Below, piece after piece: positions 20,862-32,279 of a DNA stretch of 64,000 bases (position 1 is the stretch's first letter; every line of letters begins with the position of its first letter). Source of the DNA: Brachypalpus laphriformis (taxonomy: Eukaryota > Arthropoda > Insecta > Diptera > Syrphidae); contig OX246754.1 of assembly GCA_945910035.1 (NCBI GenBank), positions 279,153,158 through 279,217,157 on the forward strand, written 5' to 3'. The notes under the pieces are model-generated. The model saw only the letters and a list, made by a program, of their open reading frames with translations, was not told where the DNA came from and searched no databases. The translations under genes and the position numbers were made by a program.

Positions 20862-22796
20862 TACGCAGATGCAGCGAGCACTTTTCAGAATTGCTCAATC
20901 CCGGAGAGGGCACCGGAGATGACAGTGGGCGCCGTGGCGTAAGTGGTTAGTGTGTCGGATCACTACGCATGAGGTTCCAAGTTCGAATCCCAGAAAATAC
21001 CAAAAAGTTTTTTCACGGTCCCACCTCTCGCAAGCGTCTGACAAACATCCGAGAGTATTGTTGTCACGAAAAAGCTTCTCAAATCGCCGTTCGGATTCGG
21101 CATTAAACTGTAGGTCCCTTCCATTCGTGTAAAAAATATAACGCACACAATATGAGTGGTTGCGAGAAGCTAAGCCCTGGCACTTTAAAGAGCTGTTACG
21201 CCAAATATTTGTGTTTTTTTTTTTGAAGATGACAGACCTATTGTCGAGAGTTGGGCGGAAAGTAGTCCTACGGTAGAGGAAGTAACTTTGGCGATCAAAG
21301 CGCTAAAGGTTGGCAAATCTGCTGGTGTGGATGAAATTCGGCCAGAAATGCTCAAGGCTTTAGGTAAAGAGGGAGTGCCATGGCTCTCGCGTGCCATTAA
21401 AGTGGCCTGGGAATGCGGTGAAACACCTAGTGATTGGCAAATGGGGGTGATAGTTTCTCTTTTTAAAAAAGGTGACAAAAGAGATTAGAGATATCTCTTT
21501 TAATTCTCCCTGGAAAAGTATTCGCCAAGGTGCTAGAAATGCGTTCCAGAGCTGTGGTTGAGAACAGTTTGGGGGATGAGCAGTGCGGTTTTCGTCCCTT
21601 TAGAAGCACAACCGACCAGTTATTCACTCTCAAAATGGTTCTTAAGAAGGCCTGGGGGTATGCTAAACCTGTCTACACTTCTTCTATGGATTTGGAAAAA
21701 GTATATGATAGGGTTCCTAGAGGCAAACTCTGGAGTATTCTGCATGAGTATGTTCCCTGTTAAGGGTGATTCAGTCTTTATATACAAACTGTAGAAGCTG
21801 TGTTCAGATAAACGGTGTTAAATCAATACCTTTCACTGCGGGCGTTAGACTCCGCCAAGGGTGTGTTTTGTCACCTCTCCTCTTCATTGTATATATGGAT
21901 TGGATGTTGCAGCGCAGCCGTGGTGGGGAATGTTTCGAAGTGGGAGACCTAAGGATTAGTCATCTGCTCTTTGCGGATGATTTGGTCAACCTTGGGTCCT
22001 CTCAAACCGAACTTCAGCGCGCACTCGAAAGGTTTGTAGCCGTTTGTGATGATGCTAGAATGAAGATCAACGTGAACAAGTCAGAAGTAATAGTCGTTTC
22101 CAAAAAACCCATTCAGTGCGCTCTGCATATTAGTGTAGTTTCACTGAAGCAGGTGGATAAGTTTAAGTACCTCGGGGTTTTATTCACGAGTGATGGGAAG
22201 AGCAATGCCGAGTTATTCTGTAGAATTGGTCAAGCTGGATAAATTTTGAGAGAGCTTGGCCAATCTGTTATAAGGAAGGCCGAACTTAGTGTTCAAGCTA
22301 AGCTATCGGTTTTTAACTCGGTGTATGTTCCAACCCTCACCTATGGTCACGAAATTTAGGTAGTGACCGAAAGAATAAGATCGCGGATACTAGCTGCCGA
22401 ACGGAGGTTCCTTCGCGGTGTTGCTGAAATAACTCATAGGGATCGAGTGCGCAACACCAGAGTACGCGAGGCGCTCATTGTTGAGCAGCTACCTCTCCGA
22501 ACGGAACGATCTATGCTTCGATGGTTTGTTTACGTAGTGCGTATGCCCCCAGACCGGCTTCCAAGGCGTACAATGGTGGCCATGCCATCAGGTAGGCGAC
22601 TCCGCGGTAGGCCTAGAAACAGATGGTTGCACCAAGTCCGACATCTCTCCTGGAGCCGTCTAGGGATTCCTCCAAAAGAGTTGGAGTCAACGGCGGAGGA
22701 TCGAGAAGGATGGAGAGCCCATCTGAACATCCTACCCCCGCGACCCTCATGAAGGATTAGCGGGCCATTGAAAATGTATATATGTATGTATGTATA
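20862..22796 (+). pseudogene. LINE with RTE-superclade-like reverse transcriptase, hit by a SINE
   Basis: The start reads SEHFSELLNPGEGTGDDRP once the SINE at 20926-21226 is removed. Then follow IKALKVGKSAGVDEIRPEML, DWQMGVIVSLFKKGDK, GFRPFRSTTDQLF, MDLEKVYDRVP (motif A, decayed), GVRLRQGCVLSPLLF (motif B), LLFADDLVNLGSS (catalytic FADD intact), KYLGVLFTSDGK, AKLSVFNSVYVPTLTYGHE and MPPDRLPRR...GRPRNRW at the C-terminus (22752). Frames shift at about 21488, 21763, 22242 and 22360. A TATG-repeat tail ends near 22796. The C-terminal pattern closely resembles LINEs I recall as abundant in fish genomes. The clade name is uncertain. Confidence 0.8.
20926..21226 (+). mobile_element. tRNA-derived SINE, full-length copy 2
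   Basis: The element begins TGGGCGCCG. It has an A-box-like TGGCGTAAGTGG at 20935-20946 and a B-box-like AGTTCGAATCC at 20980-20990. It ends GCCAAATATTTGTGTTTT with a T-run. A 9-bp target duplication, AGATGACAG, lies at 20917-20925 and 21227-21235. The insertion splits a LINE reading frame, which becomes continuous again (GTGDDRPIVE) when the SINE and one duplicate are removed. Confidence 0.93.
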
Positions 22797-25700
22797 GTAC
22801 TCTCCTTTTAGAATCTAAATCCAGCATTACTAACATAGATAATTTGCATCCACTATTGGATGTTCTTTTTGGCTTGATCTATCATATTTATGAAACTGTA
22901 AGCGTTTATGATCACTTGTTTATCTTTGACCTTCAGAAGGGTAACTTTCAGAAACTTTCCGAACAAATGAGGAGATTCAGCGTTGAAAATATAACTGCTT
23001 CTAGTAATATTAATGACGCAGTAAACGTCAAATATATACAATAGTCATGTCTCTAATAACTGATACTAGCACTAAGTGGTAAGCCTGTGTAAGCATTTTG
23101 TATGCTTGGCAAATCTTCTGCTGGTTAAAGCATTTTGCTATCTGTTAAAAAAAAGTAGAAAATTGAAAATTAATTCATTCATTTATTAACTTCCACTCCT
23201 CATTGTACTGAGAATTTTCCATGTCTTATGTCTCAAGTAGTGTTGCAAGTACCTTATACTTAAATAAGGAAAAATTGTTTGATGTGATGAAAAATGTAGG
23301 AATATCCTCAAGTACTCCTATTATGAAGTAGATATTTAGTGAGTAGACCAGTTGATGAAAAGATATTTAACAGTCGAATGAAAGCGGTTGTCAAAATCCA
23401 AAATCCATTTCTGTAGAACACAGGTTACTAGCAAATGTGTTATTTTAAACATGAATATTATTTCATTATATTATTGGAAATACGAGGTACCACCGATCTT
23501 AATATTGAAAACAAACAAGTAGAGAACTTGCAATCTATCTTAAGCATATCGTATGGTATCATCTAAATCTCCTAAATAGAGACAGAACCGAAGAACTGCC
23601 TTTGAATGGCATTATATTTTGCTACGCAGACGTTATTTTTCCGACTTTAAATCTCATATCTGAAAAACGATTGCTAGGGTAAGCGGATGTGGCTGTCATC
23701 ACTTGTAACCCAAATTCGCGAAGTCTGATCATATCTTTGAATATATGTATATACATATTCTTGGAGTAAATATTTCCAAAAAAATGTAATTCTATATCAA
23801 TATTATACGAACGTCTGTACGATTATAGTCTGTTTATATTAAGAATATATAATGATTGCATATTCAAATAGTATTACGTGTTTTTTACCCCAATGCTGCA
23901 TCGGATGCCAAAAAAACTTCACAGTCCAAAATGCAAGTCCAACAACTTGTAAAGATAGATAAAAATATATCAATCGACTCAGTTGTTGGTACTAACCATT
24001 TGTCATACTTTATGGGGTGTATCTTCATTATTTCTATATGTTGCAAGCTGAATAGAAAAATGGATACACATGATAGGGAATAAAAACTGACCTTGGAAGT
24101 TCAAGTTCACTATTACTCTTGAATATACGTAAAGTAAAATACGGCCAGTACGCGGCTGTTGGCTAACTTCCCAGTAATGGAAACTTTTGGACCATTGACT
24201 TTACCAGGCACTATCCCTTAGTAATACACGCGATCAACCAAATTCAAGCATAAACAATATTATATGGCCACAAACATGGTCAAGGCAAAACAGTAAAAAT
24301 TGATGCCTTGACTGAAGAAGATAAAAATCATTAAGCAAGCACACATTTAGTTGAATTCATCTCACTTAACCAATAATAAAGACTGGGACTATGAAACAAT
24401 GAAGAACATGAAAAGAGGAAGTGGGCTAACAAGTTGGTGAGTACCTACATATGCACGTATTTCTTGGCTTAATGTTACGGAGCCTATAAAAACACATACT
24501 TCTAACTGAATTAATATGTCTAATCATCATTTCTTATGATACTCATGCACTACACGAAAAAAGAATAAAAATCACTCAAGCTTAGCCGTTTCAGTTTTCA
24601 TTACATCCACCTGAAAACCCCTCTTATTTCCGGCCAGAAAATCGCTGTAATCAACACCTTCCTCCTCACATTATAATCAAGAACTCACGCCTCGAGCATA
24701 ACCTATTTCTATTTTGAATATATTGTACTCAAATTACTTTATCATAAAAACAAAGTATTATGTCCCGCTAATTCGAATAGAGTATAGCATGTCTTTACTT
24801 CTTTTTGTCTTACATTAATTGCTTCAATTATCAGACGCTGTTCCATGCGGCCATGCAACGACCAAGAAGTATATGTAAAAGATGGAATTATAATCATAAA
24901 TGTTAGCATAAATTAACACATGCCATGCCATCATCATCAGCTCGACTGTGAGGCCTTTGCCATTACCAGCTCCAGCTGCGGTTGCATTTTTATGGGTCAA
25001 CGTTACAAAATATTTAGATCTTCTTCCCCCAGTAAAGAGGAAAGCCATGAAGAAGAAAATTCTATTTTTTCTTATAATTATAAAAAATTATAATAAAAAA
25101 AAAACTTCCATGAAACTGGCCATCTCACGAGATTAAGATCAAGAACATGAGAGTATCAAAGAAAAAACAAAAGAGTTGACCAACGAACTCGATCTTGTTC
25201 TTTGCGACATAATTTTATTATTATTATTATTTTTTTTTTTAATTGCTGCAAGATGACCTTAGTTACCTTATGAGTTCAAGTATTTTATTTAAGTATCCAA
25301 TGGAGTAAGTATTCACCGCTCTCAACTTCAACAAAACGTTACAAAATTTTGCAAATATTTTCAGTATTTTGAACTGTTGCACGATATTTTCTTCTCAATT
25401 CAACGAGTTTATCACATTTTTCGTTTAATAAAAAAGAAATTTAAATTACACACCCTTAGGAATTAAGTTTTATTTGTGTCACACAATTAACAATTATTTT
25501 AAGTTTTTTTTTTTTTTGTACAAAAAATTTCTCTTAGCTACGCGAAATTTTCTTTCCAAATCTTTTTTATTTTTAAAAACCTCCCGCGGAACGTAATTAA
25601 GCGATTATTCTTCTTCGGCGTATGATTGTTCATTACCACACGAAAGAAGTTGAAGAGAAGAAATGTATTTTTTTTTATGATTGTTTATCAAGCATCCGAC

Positions 25701-26849
25701 AAGTAGGAAGGTTGCTTACTGAATGAAAACTGGTAAAGCTGTAAAAGAAATTTTATTAAAAAGAAAGCATACACCTGGATGTGGATGAATGGTAGGTACA
25801 CTACACCATCCATTGGATATGTACAAACTTCCAAATGCATGTGTGTATTGTCGTCGATGATGTTGATGGCTATGGTGATGGTAAGTGAAGAAGGATAAGA
25901 GAGAAAAGAAAAAAAAAATAAAGAAATTATTATATTCTTTTTTATCATCATATTTTTAGCTTGATGAACAAACTTTGAAATTACTGCGGAAAAATAGATT
26001 TTTTTTTCCAGTGGGTATCTGTTGGATACATTTAACTATGGAATGCATGTAAGAGTACGAGATAATATTCATCGTAGCCATATGACAGATTTTTGCATTG
26101 CAGTGAAGACAAGAGTACCTAGTACGATGGATTTTTGGCTTAGAATTGGTTGTAGTTGTTGTGGACATAGAAATGTGTGTGAAGTGAAGAACACACACCT
26201 GAAGTACGTTTGTTCTTTCTTTTTTTTGTAGCTTCTGCTGGCTGATTTGCATGCATCGTTATAATGGTAGAGGCGACTTGAAGGTAGGGCGGTGGTATGT
26301 AGCTGTAAGCGACAATCGATAATGTGACACTGGGTTACGTTAGTGCTTTTGTACGTTTTATTCGTATTCAGGTAACGTCGGTGGCTTTAATTTTGAACCG
26401 TAAATTGGTCTTTGAATGCATGAAAGTGGTGTGCGTTATGTTTTACCCGATGTGTAAACAGGGCGTCTCATATATGGCTGATTGTTCTACAGAGACTGTA
26501 AAAATAATAATTGCTTTTATTATGGCTACTGAAAGAAGCAAATTTAAGGATCGGAATGTTGATTTTGTCTTTATTTTTTTTTTTTTAAAAGGGTTTAAGC
26601 ACTATCTCAAATTAAAAACGAAAGTGCTCGAAAAATTAAACTACCTACCTTAGAAGAAAGAAGTGCAAATGATTTGGCATCGCCGTAGTATTCCCTCACG
26701 GTTGGGATCGTTCCACAGCCTTATAGTGTACAATATAATTTCAAATACTGTAACCCATGCTTCTTTGTTTTTAACCACTTCAACAACATAATTCTGGAGT
26801 TAGTTATTCGCTGAGATTTATGCAAAAAACTAACCATACACCGACTAAT
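22797..26849. other. No gene recognised
   Basis: About 4 kb of AT-rich DNA. Several frames of 60-110 codons occur on both strands (for example 26324-26653 plus and 25956-26252 minus) but show no recognisable domain. T and A homopolymers are common. No repeat boundary was found. Confidence 0.4.
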
Positions 26850-27206
26850 GGCGGACATATTTAGAACAAAGGCTCTAAACCTACCTTTATAAATGCGATT
26901 CGCGAGGAGGTACTTGACCTTACCCTCGCTAGTCCATTTATTTCAAATTTTATTGAAAATTGGCACGCATCAGATGAGGTCTCTATGTCAGACCATCAGC
27001 ACATCAGGTTTGATATACCTGGCCAACTCTCATATGTCTCTAATAAATACGATCCCAAATCTACGGATTGGCATCGCTATCGTGAACTAGTGTTCTCAAG
27101 GAAAGATATGCTTCTCACATCTATCGAGTCCATAGGAAACCTGGATGAAGCTGCATACCAGCTTAACAATATACTGCTTGATTCCTACCACAACAGCTGT
27201 GTCCCA

Positions 27207-27497
27207 GCTGGGGCGCCGTGGCGTAACTGGTTAGTGTGTCGGATCACTACGCATGAGGTTTTAAGTTCTAATCCCAGAAAATACCAAAAAAGTTTTTTCA
27301 CGGTCCCACCTCTCGCGAGCGTCTGATAAACATCCGAGAGTATTGCTGTCACGAAAAAGCTTCTCAAATCACCGTTCGGATACGGCACTAAACTTCTATT
27401 CGTGTGAAAAATATAACGCACACAACATGAGTGGTTGCGAGAAGCTAGGCCCTGGCACTTTCAAGAGCTGTTGTGCCAAATATTTGTTTTGTTTGTT
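27207..27497 (+). mobile_element. tRNA-derived SINE, full-length copy 3
   Basis: It has the same head (A box TGGCGTAACTGG, B box slightly decayed: AGTTCTAATCC), the same body and the same GCCAAATATTTGTTTT end. A 12-bp target duplication, AGCTGTGTCCCA, lies at 27195-27206 and 27498-27509. It sits within the ORF2 of R1a, whose frame rejoins across the site. Confidence 0.93.
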
Positions 27498-29633
27498 AGC
27501 TGTGTCCCAAAGACACATGTTAGCAAACGCAAAGTGCCTTGGTGGAATTACCAACTGGCGGAACTTAGGAAGAAAGTCAGAGAACTCTTCAACTCTGCAA
27601 AGCGAATGGAGAGGTGGGACGAATACAGGTTTGCTCTCACAGAATACAATCAAGTATTGAGACGATCTAAGCGAGCTGCTTGGAGGAAATGCTGTGAAAC
27701 AATCGCTGACATGCCTACAGCGGCACGAATCCATAAATCGCTCGCAAAGATCATGTCAACTGTGTAGGATTACTGAAGAAGAATGACGGAACCTACACGA
27801 CGGACCGTGTGGATACACTTAGAACCTTACTTCAGGTACATTTCCCAAGCTCGTCTCTTAACACATCTCATGAGTACTCGAACACAGTTAACCACAGGGT
27901 TTATGTGGACAGGAGAGTTAATAGTTTATCTGGAAAAATATTCAGTCCAGAGAAAGTTGAATGGGCGATAGGCACATTCAAACCTTTTAAAGCCCCCGGC
28001 GGTGACGGTCTGTTTCCAGCACTTTTCCAAAAGTCAATTGACCTCATCCTGCCGGGGTTGACAGCTTTATTTAGAGCCAGCTACAGTTGGGGATACATAC
28101 CACCCACCTGAAGGCAGGTTAATGTGGTTTAAGCCGGGCAATAGGCCTAGCGAGCTGCCTAAATTATACAGACCTATAAGTCTAACATCATTCGTCCTTA
28201 AGACAATGAAGAGACTCATAGATATCCATATTAGAGACCGGTTAGATCTGTCTAACCCTCTGCACTCGAATCAGCACGCATACAGGAAAGGCAAATCTAC
28301 AGTAGATGCCCTTCACTATCTCATCAAAAAGATAGAGGGAACACTCAATTCAAGGGAGATAGCCTTGTGTGCATTTCTTGACATCGAGGGCGCGTTCGAT
28401 AACACTGGTTAAGACTCGATCGCAAGTGCGATCAGTAGCAGAGGTATCGAAAAATCGACCAACCAATGGATCAGGGCCATGCTGGTAAGTCGATTCATTA
28501 CTTCCTGCTCTGGAGGAGTGTCGGTGTCCATAACTGCAGCCAAAGGCTGTCCTCAAAGAGGAGTTCTTTCCCCTCCTGTTATGGTCTATAGTCATCGACA
28601 ACTTGTTAGTAGATCTTCATAGATCAGGCTACACCACCGTCGGTTATGCTGATGACTTGGCGATTTTTAGCAGAGGTAAGCACGGCACGACAATTTCCAA
28701 CGTCATGCAAAGTGCAATATCTCAAGTTGTAGGATGGTGTAACAAAGAAGGACTATCCATCAATCCTAGTAAATCCGTTCTGGTGCCGTTTACAAGAAAG
28801 ACACAGGTCCTTTACCTTGAACCTATTACAATCAAAGGCATTACAATAGTTTATTCCAGCGAGGTCAAATATCTTGGTGTAATTCTTGACAAACGACTTA
28901 ATTGGGATTCGCATATCAAGTCCGCCACTGAGCGCGTTACTAGAGCACTGTGGGCCAGTAAACGCCTATGTGGCAGAACTTGTGGTCTCTCTCCTAAGAT
29001 GATACATTGCTTGTACATAATGATAGTTAGACCCATTGTCACATACGCGGACATCGTCTGGTGGCCAAAAACTCTCCAGCAGACATCGGCCAACAAGTTG
29101 CAGAAGTTACAAAGAATTGTCTGTCTTGGCATTACAGGGGCGATGCGCACCTGCCCTACGACAGCTCTGGAAGCTATTGTTGGGCTTACACCCTTACCAA
29201 TCTTCATTAGGAAGATGGCTGCTAGATATGCCATTTACAGATACTCAACTCAATCCCTAAAAGAGACATGTTCTGCACTTTACCAGATATTATGGTCAAG
29301 CAACACTGCTTTGGTAAGGTATTCGATGTTGAAATATTGGACCGCGAAAACCGGTCCAATGGTGCTCCAACACTAGACCCTAGAAGTCTGGTCCGGTTTA
29401 CCGACGGTTCGAAAATGGGATCTGGAGTTGGAGCTGGGGTTTTTGGACCCAACACAAAGATTTCGGTACCTATGGGTACGACTCCCACTGTGTTTCAGGC
29501 TGAAATCCATGCCATTGAGATTTGTGCCAGACACAATCTCCGCAAGGTGATCAAAGCCGCTAGAATACATATCTTCTCAGATAGCCATGCAGCACTTATG
29601 GCACTCTTGTCCAACCAAATGGACTCCAGAACC

Positions 29634-29688
29634 ATTTTAGTAGTTTAGTTTAGTTTATTCATCAATGGATTAAACAATCTGCTGATTA
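29634..29688 (-). mobile_element. 55-bp retroposed fragment with TAAAC-type tail
   Basis: Compared with R1a copy 1, this copy has 55 extra bases in RNase H, flanked by CAGAACC at 29627-29633 and 29689-29695. On minus, the insert ends in repeated TAAAC units, as in tails of truncated LINEs. The source element is not in this window. Confidence 0.75.
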
Positions 29689-30696
29689 CAGAACCGTGAA
29701 ATGCTGCTACGATGCATTACAAGACCTTGCCAAATACAATAGGGTAAAACTCGGTTGGGTACCTGGACACCAAGGGATTGTGGACAACGAATCTGCAGAT
29801 GAGCTTGCTAGGGCTGGCTCAGAATCTGTGTTCATAGGTCCTGAACCTTATTGTGGCGTCAATTGGGCGATAGCTGCAACGCTGATTAACGAATGGGAAA
29901 GCAAACTTTGTCTAGACCACTGGACTAGTGGGTCAGGTCTAAGACAATCCAAACTATTGATCAAGCCTTACTCCTTAACTTAGATAGAGAAAGCATTAAG
30001 AAGCTTGTGGGCTTTCTTACTGGCCATTGCGGCCTAAGATACCACCTTAACAAGATGAACCTGTGCCAAGAGAAGGACTGTCGGTTCTGTTGAGAGGAGG
30101 ATGAAACATCCGAGCACATTCTTTATGAATGCCCGGCACTACACTGGTTAAGGAAACGTATTCTCCACAAGGAGATACTTACTTCAGTGGAACTGAAATG
30201 CTCCGCTACTAAAGACATACTCACTTTCATAAGGGAGGTAGTACGTCTGTTAGATTAACTCCAACCCTCCGATACAATAGATCTTTCAGTACGCAGTGTC
30301 GTTGCCACGCGGGCATGGGTTGTACAAGAGAAATAAAAAATAAAAAAAATCGCGGACATTAAATTCTTGTACTTCGCATAATAAAACATAATACGTAGTC
30401 TTTTGACACCAGCTCATTGTGACAGTTTTAAAACAATCTGCTGTTCCTAAGATTCTAGTCGCAAAATTTAAAAACTCAAATGTTTGGAAAATTGCTGCAT
30501 TTGCCACGTAGCCAAATCTTGAATTAAAGTTTCTAATTACTATTAAGAATGACAACTTCCACATGCTGTCAGGAATTGGATTAGATGGAAATCCTTCATT
30601 TCAGCAATTTTTGCACATTTTCCAGGGCTTCGCCTTCTTTCTGCATCTTAGTTATCGTCCCTATATTGTCCACAGTTGTGGACACAGCACAGAGCC

Positions 30697-30770
30697 TTCC
30701 TTACTTACTTAGTTAGGTGGCGCTACAGTTCGGGGTGAACCTGAGCCTCAACAAGCCTCTCCATTTAAAA
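30697..30770 (-). mobile_element. RTE1 3'-end scrap with (TAAG)n tail
   Basis: On minus it matches the last ~75 bp of RTE1 (GAGGCTTGTTG...CGAACTGTAGCGCCACC) followed by TAAC and TAAG units. No target duplication was visible. The rest of 30351-32280 holds nothing recognisable. Confidence 0.85.
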
Positions 30771-32279
30771 TGAATTTGCTTGGATCGGAACATGTAAAAC
30801 AAACTTTTCCCTCATGTGATGATCGACAATTTTCTCCATCGTTTTTAGCACAAAAGAACTGAGGCTAATGTGGCGGAAGGATTCAGATAATTGTTCCTCC
30901 TACTTGGCCATCTTTAGAATAAAACTACCTTTATCTCTTTTCAACTGCTTGCCATAACCAAAGCCACTACTTTTTGCCCATAATCAGAAATGGATTTCAA
31001 AATCAATTTGGAGTTATACAGTTCAATGGATTTACTACAAAAAAGTGTGATAGTTTGTCTAAGTGTCATTTGTTTATCTAAAACCCAATTCTCCAACTCA
31101 GTGATAACATTTCTTTTTGAATACAATGCAATGCCAGAGAAAATACCAAATAATGGCTTAATACTGCAAAAATCGCTGATCATTGTTCCACAACCTGTTT
31201 CACACGTATCTATCTCAATCTTAATGGCAGATAAAATAGTCATAATATATGACAAAATGTTTTATTATACAACTTTTGTCTTGCCCAAAATTTGACAAAT
31301 TTCCCTCTTTATCTCATTAAGATATTATCACAAAATTTCCAACCATTACACAGGTGAATAATAATCTCGATCAGGCCTTAAATCACCTCCACCAGCTACC
31401 GCCTTCTACACTGTGTACCATGCGAAGGGGGAGATTGTGCCCAAACTCAAAAACTAATGACTAATGCATTGCCAAATTGACTTTCTTTTTCCTCAAATAA
31501 TAATAAAAATAATAAACAGATAACTAAACTTCGTTGTAAAAAGAAATATTGCCTCAGTTAACAATTTGCTATTTAATCTGAATGGATGAATCAACTGGCG
31601 GCGGCATGCGCTATTGTGACCTTTAGAAAGCATCCATTTCCGCCAACACACAAACACTGGGTATAGGTCTGCAGACACAGTAGATATATATCTCTTCGAA
31701 TGTATCTATAAGAATAAAATATTTTCACACAACAATTTAGCTTCTCATTCAATTGGGCCGTGGGCTTTGTTATGCTCCTTGAGAAAAGCAGAAAAGTTAT
31801 TTACCCCGACTTTCGGCTGAATAATAATTGCTTACAATTTTTATTGCCTCCGATTGCATAAGGTACGAGTAGATAGGTACTCCAAGGAAAGTGACACCGC
31901 ACTGACATCATGTGTAAGAGGAATTAAGAGAAAGCCCCCCAGATTTAAGAAGAAGTAATTAAGCACAAAGTCAATGTTTGTTTAGATTTGTACAATTAAA
32001 AAAATAAAACACCTAAGCATCAATTGAAGGCAGCTAATGAGTGCTTGTTTGGTTTGGTGGATGAGATAAGATTAAGGCAGTTGGTAACAGACTTGGGGGT
32101 AATTTGATGGAAGATTGCCTTCGCAATTCGAGCTATTAGATGATGTAACGTATGTAACGGGGACGGGGACGTAACGGGGACCTGCATTGCGATTGATCGG
32201 GAAACTACTGACTGCCCAAAACTTGGCTTGGGCCAGTAGCGCAACAATCAAGTTCGTGATGAAGTGCTTACTTTACCTC

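Larger units (their letters stand above)
26850..30350 (+). pseudogene. R1/LOA-like LINE (R1a), longest copy
   Basis: It begins inside the endonuclease C-terminus (TFINAIREEVLDLTLASPF, SMSDHQHIRF). Part of the linker is split by a SINE (27207-27497), and the frame then resumes as KVPWWNYQLAELRKKVR. Reverse transcriptase follows: LYRPISLTSFVLKTMKRLID, LDIEGAFDNT, KGCPQRGVLSP and VGYADDLAIF (catalytic YADD intact; open frame 28603-29376). RNase H (29268-29648) keeps all three acidic blocks: FTDGSKMGSG, FQAEIHAIE, FSDSHAAL. GHQGIVDNESADELARAGS follows after a 55-bp insertion. The final knuckle CRFC is followed by TGA. The 3' UTR has an A-rich tail at about 30331-30350. Several stops and shifts make it inactive. 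Confidence 0.88.

Noticed and set aside
20929..20993. Possible tRNA gene
   Set aside because: A and B boxes are present, but I could not fold a credible acceptor stem and anticodon arm. The sequence recurs as the head of a dispersed SINE with target duplications.
30941..31295. Overlapping frames of about 100 codons on both strands
   Set aside because: Open on both strands with no motif, typical of AT-rich chance frames.
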